Positions 43,001 through 51,925 of a stretch of DNA of 64,000 nucleotides are shown piece after piece. The first letter of the stretch is position 1. The number at the start of each line of letters is the position of its first letter. A program made the translations under genes and the position numbers. Below the pieces are notes generated by a model. That model had not been told where the DNA came from and ran no database searches. It worked only from the letters and a program-made list of their open reading frames with translations. The stretch is from positions 1-64,000 of the forward strand of contig NZ_LBDA02000030.1 in NCBI RefSeq assembly GCF_000980885.2, written 5' to 3'. The DNA is from Streptomyces malaysiense (GTDB lineage: Bacteria > Actinomycetota > Actinomycetes > Streptomycetales > Streptomycetaceae).

Positions 43001-45733
43001 CGGCTGGAGGAACTGGCCGGATACCGCCACCCGGCGCTGGCCGACCCGGAGATGGCGGACCTGCTGCTACCGGTCCTCCGCGCCGACCAGGAGATGTACG
43101 AGGGGTACCACCGGGCCTCGGTCGCCCCGCTCGACGTGCCGGTCACCGTGCTGCGCGGGGCGGCCGACGCACTGGTGAGCGCCGTCGACTCGGCGCGCTG
43201 GCAGGAGGCGACGACCCGGCCGCTGCGCACCCTTGAGGTCGCCGGCGGCCACATGTACCTGGCGGACGACCCCGGGCCCGTCCTGGAGCTGGTCGAATGG
43301 CTGGCCGACGGTGTCGGGGAACGGCTCGCCGCCGTGCTCGCCGCGCCGAGCCCGCGCCCCGACTGGGGGCTGCCGGAACTCGCCGGACCGGCCTCCCGGA
43401 GCACGTGGGGAACGGGCGCGGCGCCACGGCACCGTGTGCTCGCGGCGGCCGCGCTCGTCCTGGGCAGGTACCAGAACCTGCCGGTCACCGTTCTCGCGGT
43501 ACGACAGGACACGGAGGCCGACCAGCCGGTCCTGGTCGCCTTCCCGACCGACCCGGCGGACGAGGCCGCCCATCTGCTCGCCGTCGCGAGGGAGGCGCTC
43601 ACGGGGAGGTGGCCGCGATTCGGTCCCCTGCTCGCCGCCGTGCTGGGCGAGGGCGCTCCGGCCGTCGAGGTCCGCTTCGACGAGGCGGCGCGGACCGGTT
43701 TCCCGCTCACCCTGACCGTGGGCGGCCGTCGTGCCGGGGCCGTCGGCGGTGACCTCGCCGGCACACTCACCACGACCGTGCGCGGCGATCTGATCGGCCC
43801 GGGGGCCGCCGAGCGGTTCGCGGGTGCCGTCGCACACGTCGCCGGGCAACTTGCCTCCGAAGAAGGCCGGTTGGACCGGATCGAGCTGCTGGACGCGGCC
43901 GCCGCGGAGCGTGTCCGGCGTCTGGGCACCGGGCTCGCGCTGCCCGCCGGGCAGCACCGGATCGACGATCTCGTCGCCGCCCGCGCCGCCGAGCGGCCGG
44001 ACGGCGTCGCGGTCACCGACGGTCGGCGCCGGCTGAGTTACGGCGCCCTGGACCAGGCCGCGAACCGGGTCGCGCGGGCGCTGCGCGAGCTGGGCGTCGG
44101 ACACGGCGACCGCGTCGGCGTCTGCATGGCCCGGGGCTGGGAGCTGGTCGTGGTGCTGCTCGGGGTGCTGCGCGCCGGAGCCGCGTACCTGCCCATGGAG
44201 CCGGACAACCCGCCGGAGCGGCTGGCGCGGATCGTCGCCGCCGCCGGCCCCCGGCTCGTGGTGACCGGGGTGGCCGGCTTCCCGGCGGCCGGGAACTGCC
44301 GGCGGGTGTCCCCCTCGCGGCTCGGCGTCCTCGCCGGGCGTCAGTCCGCGGCGCCCCCGGAGCGCACCGGGGACGCGGGCGACGCGGCCTACGTCATCTG
44401 CACCTCGGGCTCGACGGGTGCGCCGAAGCCGGTCGCGGTCGCGCACCGCAGCGTCACCGCGCTGATCGCCGGCACCGGGACCGCCTTCGGATTCGACCCC
44501 GGCGACGTCTGGGCGCTCTTCCACTCGGTCGCGTTCGACATGTCCGTGTGGGAGATCTGGGGCGCGCTGACCACGGGGGGCCGGCTCGTCGTGGTGCCGG
44601 GGCGGGTGACCCGCGCCCCGGACGAACTGCACCGGCTGCTCGCCGAGGAGGGGGTGACGGTGCTGAACCAGACGCCCACCGCCTTCGGCATGCTCATCGA
44701 CGCCGACCGGGACGCCCCGCGCCGGCTGGCCGTCCGCCTGGTCACCCTGGGCGGGGAGCCGCTCGACACCCGGATGCTCCTGCCCTGGTTTTGGCGGTAC
44801 CCGCGGCGGTGCCGGCTGGTCAACCTCTACGGCATCACCGAGACCACCGTGCACAGCACCTGGACGACGGTGACGCCGGAGATCGCCGCGACCGCGTCCC
44901 GCTCGGTCGGGGTGCCGCTGCCGGGGGAGTCGCTGACGGTCCGGGACCGGGCCGGCCGGCTCCTGCCGGTGGGTGTGCCGGGGGAGATCCACGTGGGCGG
45001 GGTGGGGGTGGCGCTCGGTTACGTCGGTCTGGCGGAGCTGACGGCGCAGCGGTTCGGGGTGGATCCGGACGGCACCCGGGTGTACCGGAGCGGGGACCGC
45101 GGCCGGTTGCTGCCCGACGGGACGGTAGAGCACCTGGGCCGGCTGGACGACCAGGTCAAGCTGCGCGGCTACCGCATCGAACCCGGGGAGGTACGGGCCG
45201 CGCTGCTCACCGCGGACGGCGTCACCGGCGCGGCGGTGGTGATCGGCGGCACGCCGGAGGCCCCGCGTCTCGACGCCTATGTGACGCCCGCCGGGGTGGA
45301 TCCGGCGGCGGTACGGCGGCGGGTGCGCGCGCTGCTGCCCTCGTACATGGTCCCGGCCACGGTCACCGCGCTCGACGCGTTCCCGCTGACGGTGAACGGC
45401 AAGCTCGACCGGGGGCGGCTGCCGGGGCCCGGCGCCGACGCGGTGTCCGGGAGTCCGCCGGCGGCAGGCGGTACGGCGGCGGCAGGCGGTACGTCAGGGG
45501 CCGCTGTGCCGGAGGTGACGGAGGATCTGCTGGCCGGGATCTGGGAGCGGCTCACCGGGTTGCGGGCCGGTGGGGAGGGCAACCTCTTCGATGCGGGCGC
45601 CGATTCCGTGACCATCAGCAGGTTCGTCGCGGAGCTGCGCGCCCGGGGCCTCGGCCAGGTGACCGCCCGGGACGTCTACGAACGGGCGACACCCAGGGAC
45701 TTGGCCGCACACCTGCGCAGCCGCCCGGCGTAA
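40094..45733 (+). CDS. nonribosomal peptide synthetase 1: C-PCP-TE-TE-(half C)-A-PCP
   Basis: The 1879-aa protein starts at the GTG at 40094 behind AGGAGA. The domains in order are as follows. The condensation domain has an intact HHIACDG (171-177). PCP-1 has LGGNS (Ser548). TE-1 (about 595-855) has GHCAG (Cys674) and His813. TE-2 (about 865-1105) has GHCLGG (Cys920) and His1053. Then comes about 175 residues resembling only the C-terminal lobe of a C domain. The adenylation domain has CTSGSTGAPK at 1436-1445 and a specificity pocket read as D-M-W-N-T-G-L-V-H-K, closest to Thr-type D-F-W-N-I-G-M-V-H-K. PCP-2 has AGADS (Ser1838). There is no A domain before PCP-1, so it must be charged in trans or receive the chain by condensation only. 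Both TEs resemble type II editing thioesterases but carry Cys for Ser. A run of Ala-Pro repeats (about 496-510) links C and PCP-1. Confidence 0.9.
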   Translation: MAIIPPPGAPARSPERARLLRALAERRPVRHGIARRDPAGALVPASYAQAGLWMVAELEQGTSAYTVPLPVSLRGDLHVDALGAALSRVVERHEALRTTFTEREGELYQVVGEAVPVPLPVRDLAGADAEEVSRRLAAAQAARFDLGNGPLLRAELLRLGPREHLLVLTVHHIACDGWSVPLLHAELADAYNSILRGAPSGMPRLPIQYADFASWQRDRLDAAERERLIGYWRTRLDGAGITLPTDRPADPARAAEAADGGLCRATVPPSTVERLDLIARGAGASRFMTVAALLGVLLARHTGQRDLLFGSTAAQRQEPELRHLIGLFTNAFPVRADLSGNPTFRELLARTRRDMVADYAGSALPFGLLVDAVRTEHTGTRTPLIRVHVQFEEGEGESTAYQRLPAYDGLTAAGLVPELRAAKFDLNFMVRAEAGAFVLDLVHARDLFDPASAARLAALYARVAEAVAADPDLGVEDLPLPEPPRPVARVRTTVSAPAPAPAPAPAPAGAPGPEAGPQLERVRLAWREVLGAAEIHPHSDFFDLGGNSFAALKVRRLLGGGVPLAELFRHRTAGALAGYLAEGAPPDGRLLWPLTSDDSRAGLTVVAIPYAGGAATAYQPLADALPPRFRLWAASLPGHEGDDREFLEFGVAVSRLADEIQERVTGALVVYGHCAGASLAVAVARELEARGAELRAVHVGASLTDPDAEANLARVMESSGDEFYTYIKAIGGFDGALDDADRDQVLAAVRHDMAGATRFQAAAHGTPGPRLRAPLHCVLGTADPVTPDPERGHHGWSVFADDVRLDLIEGGGHYFVRDHAAELARVIGAASPAVAAPAPSAAPAARLPVVCLPHTGAGASFFRPWRTGPDFEIIAPDLAGHDKRFGEPPHRTVAAAVADLLPRVLSALDGRDEAVLFGHCLGGTVAFELAELLPRHGVRVRHLVISGTPGPTVPRPPRTTGLPDGEFLTRLEELAGYRHPALADPEMADLLLPVLRADQEMYEGYHRASVAPLDVPVTVLRGAADALVSAVDSARWQEATTRPLRTLEVAGGHMYLADDPGPVLELVEWLADGVGERLAAVLAAPSPRPDWGLPELAGPASRSTWGTGAAPRHRVLAAAALVLGRYQNLPVTVLAVRQDTEADQPVLVAFPTDPADEAAHLLAVAREALTGRWPRFGPLLAAVLGEGAPAVEVRFDEAARTGFPLTLTVGGRRAGAVGGDLAGTLTTTVRGDLIGPGAAERFAGAVAHVAGQLASEEGRLDRIELLDAAAAERVRRLGTGLALPAGQHRIDDLVAARAAERPDGVAVTDGRRRLSYGALDQAANRVARALRELGVGHGDRVGVCMARGWELVVVLLGVLRAGAAYLPMEPDNPPERLARIVAAAGPRLVVTGVAGFPAAGNCRRVSPSRLGVLAGRQSAAPPERTGDAGDAAYVICTSGSTGAPKPVAVAHRSVTALIAGTGTAFGFDPGDVWALFHSVAFDMSVWEIWGALTTGGRLVVVPGRVTRAPDELHRLLAEEGVTVLNQTPTAFGMLIDADRDAPRRLAVRLVTLGGEPLDTRMLLPWFWRYPRRCRLVNLYGITETTVHSTWTTVTPEIAATASRSVGVPLPGESLTVRDRAGRLLPVGVPGEIHVGGVGVALGYVGLAELTAQRFGVDPDGTRVYRSGDRGRLLPDGTVEHLGRLDDQVKLRGYRIEPGEVRAALLTADGVTGAAVVIGGTPEAPRLDAYVTPAGVDPAAVRRRVRALLPSYMVPATVTALDAFPLTVNGKLDRGRLPGPGADAVSGSPPAAGGTAAAGGTSGAAVPEVTEDLLAGIWERLTGLRAGGEGNLFDAGADSVTISRFVAELRARGLGQVTARDVYERATPRDLAAHLRSRPA

Positions 45734-45761
45734 CCGCCGGATAACTCATCGCTCTTACCGT
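45731..45761 (+). promoter_or_regulatory. SARP-type operator/promoter of the exporter
   Basis: TAACCGC (45731-45737, beginning with the NRPS-1 stop codon) and TAACTCA (45742-45748) are 11 bp apart and 7 bp before TACCGT (45756-45761). It matches the sites before NRPS-1 and NRPS-3 in spacing and core. Confidence 0.6.
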
Positions 45762-45810
45762 ACCGCGCGTCCCACGACTCATGACCGTGCACGACGAACC
45801 AGGAGCACAG

Positions 45811-47277
45811 ATGACCGGCGACACCGAGGCTTTACCGGCGCCGAACCCGCTTCGCTGGAAGGCCCTGATCGGACTGGCCCTCGTCCAGTTCATCATCTTC
45901 CTGGACGCGACGAACGTGAACGTCGCGCTGCCGTCGATCCAGCGTGATCTGAACCTGAGCCAATCGGAGCTGACCTGGGTGGTCAACGCGTACCTGATCG
46001 CGGCGGGCGGTCTGCTGCTGCTCGGCGGCCGGCTCGGGGACCTCGTGGGGCGCCGCCGCGTGTTCACCGCGGGTGCGGCCCTGCTGGCCGTCTCCTCGCT
46101 CACCGCCGCCCTGTCCACCTCGTCGGGCATGCTCATCGGGAGCCGGTTCGCGCAGGGCGTCGGCGAGGCGCTCGCGGCACCGACCGCGCTCTCCATGGTG
46201 GCGCTGCTCTTCACCGACGAGCGGGAGCGGACCAAGGCGCTGGGCATCTGGGGCGGCCTCGCGGGTCTCGGCGCGGCGTCGGGTGTGCTGCTGTCCGGGG
46301 TCCTCACCGACCTGGCGAGCTGGCACTGGATCTTCTACATCGGGGTCCCGCCGTGCGTGATCTCGCTGGTGATGACCCTCAGGCTGGTCCCGGAGACACG
46401 GGAGGCGGCGGAGACCGGCGGGCGCCGGACGAGCTGGCTCAGTGCCGTACTGCTGACCGGCGGCATGATCGCCTTCGTGCACGGCCTGCTCAACGGCATC
46501 GACCACCCGTGGGGTTCGTCCGCGGTGCTCGCGTCCCTGATCGGCGGCCTGGTCGCGCTGGCCGTGTTCGCGGTGCTCCAGCTGCGCAGCGCGAATCCGC
46601 TCATCCCGCTGGGGTTCTTCACCAGCCGCACCCGGCTGACGGGGTACGCGGGGCAGGTGTTCATGGCGGTCTCCACCTCGGTGATGTTCTTCCTCGTGGT
46701 GCTGTTCATGCAGCAGACCGCGCACTACTCGCCGCTGCAGAGCGGCCTGGCCTGGCTGCCGTACACCGTCCTGTTCGCTCCCGGGCTGGTGCTCTCCACC
46801 CGGCTGATGCCGGTGCTCGGGTCGCGGCTGCTGCTCTCGGTGGGGCTGCTGGTCATCGGGGTGGGGATCTTCCTCTTCAGCCTGCTCGGCGGGCACAGCG
46901 GCTTCGTCACCGGTCTGTTGCCGGGGATGGCGCTCGCCGCGTTCGGCTCCGGCCTCGCGGCCCCCGCGCTCCAGCTCTCCGCGCTCGACGACGTCTCGCC
47001 GAGCAACGCGGGGCTCGGCTCGGGTGTGCTGACGTCGCTCCAGCAGATCAGCCAGTCGCTGGGCCTGTCGGTGATCATGACCATCGGGCTGAGCCACGCG
47101 CACGCGCTCCGCGTCTCGGGCACCGGTGCGGCGAAGGCGGCGGAGGAGGGGCGGTCGCTCTCCTTCGTGATCGCCGGTGCGGTGCTCGTGGTGGGCGCGG
47201 TCACCTGCTACCTGATCGCCAACCGCACGATCAAGCCGGCGGCCGCCGACGACGCGGCCGTGCCGCTCACCGCCTAG
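45811..47277 (+). CDS. EmrB/QacA-family (DHA2) MFS exporter
   Basis: The 488-aa, 14-helix drug:H+ antiporter has motif A GGRLGDLVGRRRVF in the loop after helix 2, FLDATNVNVALPSI in helix 1 (motif D1 with Asp) and a motif C-like GLGAASGVLLSG in helix 5. It should pump the peptide product out and give self-resistance. The start at 45811 has AGGAG five bases upstream. An ATG at 45781 would begin only about 13 bases after the predicted transcript start and has no ribosome site. NRPS-2 follows after 53 bp in the same operon. Confidence 0.88.
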   Translation: MTGDTEALPAPNPLRWKALIGLALVQFIIFLDATNVNVALPSIQRDLNLSQSELTWVVNAYLIAAGGLLLLGGRLGDLVGRRRVFTAGAALLAVSSLTAALSTSSGMLIGSRFAQGVGEALAAPTALSMVALLFTDERERTKALGIWGGLAGLGAASGVLLSGVLTDLASWHWIFYIGVPPCVISLVMTLRLVPETREAAETGGRRTSWLSAVLLTGGMIAFVHGLLNGIDHPWGSSAVLASLIGGLVALAVFAVLQLRSANPLIPLGFFTSRTRLTGYAGQVFMAVSTSVMFFLVVLFMQQTAHYSPLQSGLAWLPYTVLFAPGLVLSTRLMPVLGSRLLLSVGLLVIGVGIFLFSLLGGHSGFVTGLLPGMALAAFGSGLAAPALQLSALDDVSPSNAGLGSGVLTSLQQISQSLGLSVIMTIGLSHAHALRVSGTGAAKAAEEGRSLSFVIAGAVLVVGAVTCYLIANRTIKPAAADDAAVPLTA

Positions 47278-47330
47278 GAGCGCGTCCGGCCCCGGCCGGC
47301 GGCCGGGGAACTTGACGAGAGGAGTTCCCC

Positions 47331-50300
47331 ATGCGACATGCGCTCCGGCGGCTCGCCGGGATGACGGCGGAGGAACGCGCGGCGTTCCTCGGGCGGACGG
47401 GACCCGCGGCGGAGGCCGCCGCCCCCTCGGCCGAGCCCGCCGGGCGGAGCCGCGGTGCGGCCGCCGGGGCGGACGGTGAGCCCGCCGGGCCGGTTTCCGC
47501 CCCGGTCGGCGAGCGGGTTCCGGGAGCCGTCGCGGGGCCGGCACCCGTGGCCGCCGGGCGGCCGGGTTCCGTCGCCGTGCCGGGTGAGCCCGGCGCCGTA
47601 CCCGGCCCCGCGCCGGCCGCCGCGGCCGACGGCCCCGCCTCGCGTCCGAGCCCCGCCTCCCCCGGTCAGGCCCACCAGCTCTACCTCGACCGGCTGTGGA
47701 CGGGCGACGGTGCTCCCTACGTCGTGCCGTTCGCGCTGCGGCTGACCGGGGAGCTGTCGGTGTCCGTGCTGCGGCGGGCGCTGGCGGATGTCGTCGAGCG
47801 GCATCCGGTGCTCTCCTGCCGCTTCCGGTTCGAGGACGGGACCGCGACGGCCGTGCCCGGGGCGCCGCCGGAGCTGTCCGTCGTAGCGCTGCCCGCGGGG
47901 GAGGAGGCGGCGTTCGCGTATGCCGAGCAGCGGGCGCGGCTCCGGTTCGACCTGGAGCACGGGCCCGTGGTGCGCAGCGAGTTGATCACGATCGCGCCGC
48001 GGGACCACCTGCTGCTGTGGATCGTGCATCACATCGCCGCCGACGGCTGGTCGGTCGGCGTTCTCATCGAGGAACTGAGCGCGGCCTACCGCGCCAGGCT
48101 GGCCGGAGCAGCGCCCGAACTCCCGCCGCTCACCATCCGGTTCGCCGAGTTCGCGGAGTGGCAGTGGCGGCGCCTCGACGCGGCCGACGACCGTATCGAG
48201 GCCCACCGGGCCCGGCTGGCCGGAGCCGGGGCGGCGTTCGTGCCCGCGGATCACGAGCGGCCCGCGGTGCAGACCTTCGACGGACGCAGCGTCCCCTTCC
48301 GGCTGCCCGCGGAACTCGCCGCCGGTCTGCGGGGCCTGGCCCGGGAGCGTGGGGTCACCCTCTTCCCGGTGATGCTGGCGGCCCTGCACACGCTCGTCGC
48401 CCGGTACAGCGGGCTGGACGACGCGGTGACCGGGGTGGTGGTGTCCGGGCGCGCGCGGCCCGGCACCGAGGCGCTGATCGGCCCGTTCGCCAACACGCTG
48501 CCGATGCGGATCGACTCCGGCGGCGACCCGCGGTTCGGCGTGCTGGTCGACCGGGTCCAGGACGCCCTCGTGGCCGTGCTGGACGACCAGGACCTGCCGT
48601 TCGGGTCGCTCGTCCAGCGGCTCGGCGGCGCGCGGGACACCACCCGCAACCCGCTCTACCAGGTGCTGTTCAGCATGGGCAGCCTCCCGCTCGGGGACGC
48701 GGAGGTGGCGGTCACCCCCGAACTGGCCCTGCGCCCGGTGTCGTTCTGCAACAACACCGCGCGGCTGGACCTCGAACTGACCGTGGAGCAGTCGGGCGAG
48801 GGCCTCGGCGGACGGCTCGACTACAACAGCGACCTGTACGACGCCTCGACCGCCGAGCGGCTGCTGGAGCGGTACGCCACCCTGCTGGCCGGCATCGCGG
48901 CCGACCCCGACCTGCCGATCGGACGGTACCCGCTGGAGCCCGAGGACGCCCGCCTGGCCGCCCTGCGGGAGGCCGCCGTACCGGCGCGGCCGGCGTTCGC
49001 GACCACGTTCGGCGAGCTGTTCGCCCGGCAGGTCGCGCTGCGTCCCGACGCGCCCGCCGTGCGCTGCGAGGGCGCCGTGCTCAGCTACGCCGAACTCGAC
49101 GCGGCGTCCGACGCCGTCGCCGCGGCCGTCCGGGAGCGGGTCCGGGGCGCGGAACCGGTGGTGGCCGTCGGCACCGGCCGTTCCATCGAGTTGCTGCCCG
49201 CCGTGCTCGGCATCTGGAAGGCCGGCGCCGTGTACCTGCCGCTGGAGCTGGAGTACCCGGCGGAGCGGCTCGCCCGGCTGCTGAGCGACAGCGGCGCGCG
49301 GCTGCTGCTGACCGCGGGCGCCGAACTCCCCCACTTCGAGGGCCTGGTGCTTCCCGCGCCGCCCCCGTCCCTCGACGTACGCGCCCTGCCGGACCACACG
49401 TCCGTCCGGCGGGATCCCGAAGCCGATGACCCGGACCGGCTGGCGTACATCATGTACACCTCCGGATCCACGGGGCACCCGAAGGGCATCGCGGTCACCC
49501 ATCGCAGCCTCGGCAACTTCCTCGCCTCGATGGCCGAGCTGGACGCCCTGCGCGCGGACGACGCGACCCTCGCCCTGGCCAGTCTGCCGTTCGACGGCTC
49601 GGTGATCGAGCTGTTCCTGCCGCCGGCCGTCGGCGCGACGGTGACCGTGTGCGGCCGGGCGGACGCGCGGGACGCGGAGCGGCTGGCGGCCCTGCTGCGG
49701 GGCGTGACCGTGCAGCACGGCACGCCCTCCACCTGGCGGATGCTGCTCGACGCCGGTGCCGACCTGTCCGGGCTGCGCTCCGTGCTCTGCGGGGGAGAGG
49801 CGCTGCCGCCCGGACTCGCCCGCGAGCTGCGGGCCGCCGTCGGCGACGTGTGGAACCTGTACGGCCCCGCGGAGACCACCGTCTACTCGCTGGTGCGGCG
49901 CTGGGACGGCGCCGCCCCGCTGATCGGTCCGCCGATCGCCGGTACGACCGCGCACGTCCTCGACGCGGAGCTGCGTCCGGTGCCCACCGGGGTGCTGGGC
50001 GAGCTGTTCCTCGGCGGTGCCGGGCTCGCCCGCGGCTACCTCGGCGAACCGGAGCTGACCGCCGAGCGCTTCGTACGGCATCCGGTGACCGGCGAGCGGC
50101 TGTACCGGACCGGCGACCTCTTCCGGCGGCACGCCGACGGATCGCTCACCTGCCACGGGCGCACGGACCACCAGCTCAAGATCCGCGGCCACCGGATCGA
50201 GCCGGACGAGGTCGCGGAGGCGCTGGAGCGCGACGACCGGGTGCGCGAAGCCGTCGTGATCGGACGGGAGTTCGGCGGCGGCGATCTGCGGCTGGTGGCG

Positions 50301-51884
50301 TTCGTCCGGCTCGCGGACGGGGCGCACGGCAGCGAGGCGGAGCTCAGGGACGCGGTGGGCGCCCGGCTGCCCGCGTACATGGTGCCGGCCCGGATCGTCG
50401 CCGTACCGGAGTTCCCCCACAACTCCAGCGGCAAGGTGGACCGGCGCGCGCTCGCGGCGCGGGATCTCGCGGACACCGTGCTCGCCGGGGACGAGGGTGC
50501 CGCCGATCCGCCGGTCACCCCGACCCAGGAATGGCTCGCCCGGCTCTGGGCCGAGCTGCTGGAGCGCGAACGGGTCGGTGTGCGCGAGGACTTCTTCGGG
50601 GCGGGCGGCCACTCCCTGCTCGCGGTCAGGATGCTGCACCGGGTCATGACCGGCCGGGGCGCCTCCGTCGGCCTCGCCGACTTCCTCGCCGCGCCGACCG
50701 TGGAGGCGCTGGCCGCTCTGGTCGACGAGGAGAACGCCACGGGCGAACTGGAGCGCCGGGTGGACGCGATGAGCGACGACGAGGTGGCGGCGCTGCTGGC
50801 CGAACTCGACAAGTCCGAACCGACCCAGGAGGCACACCCCACCATGGCGAACCCTTCCGAAGACGAGGCCTACCAGCGGTTCCTCCTCGTCGCCCATGGG
50901 CACACGCTGTTCAACGCCGTCGTCGCGGGCCTGGAACTGGACGTGTTCGGGCATCTGTCCGCGCACCCGGGGGCCACCCTGGACGAACTCGCGGAGCAGG
51001 CCGGCACGGCCCCGCACAAGATGCGCGTCCTGCTCGCCTCGCTGTCCGCGATCGACCTGCTGACCAGGACGGACGGCCGGTACCGCAACGCGCCGCTCGC
51101 CGAGCGGCTGCTCGCCCCGCGGGGCCCGGAGAGCTGGCGCAACATCTTCCTCTCCCGCCACCGCACCGACTACGCCGGCATGGCCCACACCACGCAGGCG
51201 CTGCGCTCGGGCACCAACGACGGGCTGAAGGTGCACGCGGGGGAGGGCGATTCGGTCTACGAACGGCTCGGCGCCGACCCGGAGACCGAGGCGATCCTGC
51301 ACCGGTCCATCGCCGCCTTCGCCCACCAGGAGATGCAGGGCCTGCTGCGCACCGCGGACCTCGAAGGCACCGGGCACCTGCTCGACGTCGGCGGGGGCAG
51401 CGGCGCCAAGGCGGCGGCCATCGCCGGACACCACCCGGGGATCACGGTCACGGTGTTCGACCTGCCGTCGGTGACGGACCTCGCCGCGCGCGAGCTGCCG
51501 CCCGGCGTGGACGGCCGGGTGCGCTTCCGGCCCGGCGACATGTTCGCCGACCCGTTCCCGTCCGGCATGGACGCCATCCTGTTCAGCAGCGTGCTCGACG
51601 TGTTCGACGCCCACCGGGTGGAGACGCTGCTCGCCAAGGCGTACGACGCGCTCGGGCCCGGCGGCCGGGTGCTGATCTACTCCTGCAACACGGCGCCGGA
51701 CGAGGCGGGCGGCATCATCGCCACCTCGCTCTCCCTGTTCCTGAACGTGATCGCCACCGGTGAGGGGATGGCCTACCCGGTCGCCGACTACGAGCGGATG
51801 CTGCGCAAGGCCGGGTTCGACCAGGTCGGTGCGGTCGGGGGACTGCCCATGGAGCACGCCATGATCACGGCCGTCAAGCACTGA
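47331..51884 (+). CDS. nonribosomal peptide synthetase 2: C-A-PCP-O-methyltransferase
   Basis: The 1517-aa protein has four parts. After a Gly/Ala/Pro-rich N-terminal linker (12-105) comes a condensation domain with HHIAADG (233-239). The adenylation domain has YTSGSTGHPKG at 709-719 and a pocket read as D-G-I-H-L-G-L-V-Y-K, nearest in style to the Gly group but different at half the positions. The PCP has GAGGHS (Ser1095). The last about 350 residues (1165-1517) form a family-2 O-methyltransferase: an N-terminal dimerisation/winged-helix part (GLELDVFGHLSAHPGATLDE) and SAM motif LLDVGGGSGAK (1351-1360). This is not the usual NRPS N-methyltransferase inserted in the A domain, but a whole plant/CrtF-type enzyme joined downstream of the PCP. 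It should methylate a hydroxyl on the carrier-bound residue or product. The ATG at 47331 follows GAGAGGAG. Confidence 0.9.
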   Translation: MRHALRRLAGMTAEERAAFLGRTGPAAEAAAPSAEPAGRSRGAAAGADGEPAGPVSAPVGERVPGAVAGPAPVAAGRPGSVAVPGEPGAVPGPAPAAAADGPASRPSPASPGQAHQLYLDRLWTGDGAPYVVPFALRLTGELSVSVLRRALADVVERHPVLSCRFRFEDGTATAVPGAPPELSVVALPAGEEAAFAYAEQRARLRFDLEHGPVVRSELITIAPRDHLLLWIVHHIAADGWSVGVLIEELSAAYRARLAGAAPELPPLTIRFAEFAEWQWRRLDAADDRIEAHRARLAGAGAAFVPADHERPAVQTFDGRSVPFRLPAELAAGLRGLARERGVTLFPVMLAALHTLVARYSGLDDAVTGVVVSGRARPGTEALIGPFANTLPMRIDSGGDPRFGVLVDRVQDALVAVLDDQDLPFGSLVQRLGGARDTTRNPLYQVLFSMGSLPLGDAEVAVTPELALRPVSFCNNTARLDLELTVEQSGEGLGGRLDYNSDLYDASTAERLLERYATLLAGIAADPDLPIGRYPLEPEDARLAALREAAVPARPAFATTFGELFARQVALRPDAPAVRCEGAVLSYAELDAASDAVAAAVRERVRGAEPVVAVGTGRSIELLPAVLGIWKAGAVYLPLELEYPAERLARLLSDSGARLLLTAGAELPHFEGLVLPAPPPSLDVRALPDHTSVRRDPEADDPDRLAYIMYTSGSTGHPKGIAVTHRSLGNFLASMAELDALRADDATLALASLPFDGSVIELFLPPAVGATVTVCGRADARDAERLAALLRGVTVQHGTPSTWRMLLDAGADLSGLRSVLCGGEALPPGLARELRAAVGDVWNLYGPAETTVYSLVRRWDGAAPLIGPPIAGTTAHVLDAELRPVPTGVLGELFLGGAGLARGYLGEPELTAERFVRHPVTGERLYRTGDLFRRHADGSLTCHGRTDHQLKIRGHRIEPDEVAEALERDDRVREAVVIGREFGGGDLRLVAFVRLADGAHGSEAELRDAVGARLPAYMVPARIVAVPEFPHNSSGKVDRRALAARDLADTVLAGDEGAADPPVTPTQEWLARLWAELLERERVGVREDFFGAGGHSLLAVRMLHRVMTGRGASVGLADFLAAPTVEALAALVDEENATGELERRVDAMSDDEVAALLAELDKSEPTQEAHPTMANPSEDEAYQRFLLVAHGHTLFNAVVAGLELDVFGHLSAHPGATLDELAEQAGTAPHKMRVLLASLSAIDLLTRTDGRYRNAPLAERLLAPRGPESWRNIFLSRHRTDYAGMAHTTQALRSGTNDGLKVHAGEGDSVYERLGADPETEAILHRSIAAFAHQEMQGLLRTADLEGTGHLLDVGGGSGAKAAAIAGHHPGITVTVFDLPSVTDLAARELPPGVDGRVRFRPGDMFADPFPSGMDAILFSSVLDVFDAHRVETLLAKAYDALGPGGRVLIYSCNTAPDEAGGIIATSLSLFLNVIATGEGMAYPVADYERMLRKAGFDQVGAVGGLPMEHAMITAVKH

Positions 51885-51925
51885 ACGGGGCCGTCAGCCA
51901 CCGGACCCGGCCGGCCGGGCGAGCC

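Noticed and set aside
47274..51881. 1535-codon open frame on the minus strand opposite NRPS-2
   Set aside because: Composition is His/Arg/Gln/Gly-rich with no domain. It is the usual antisense shadow of a GC3-biased gene; NRPS-2 on the plus strand has full domain motifs.
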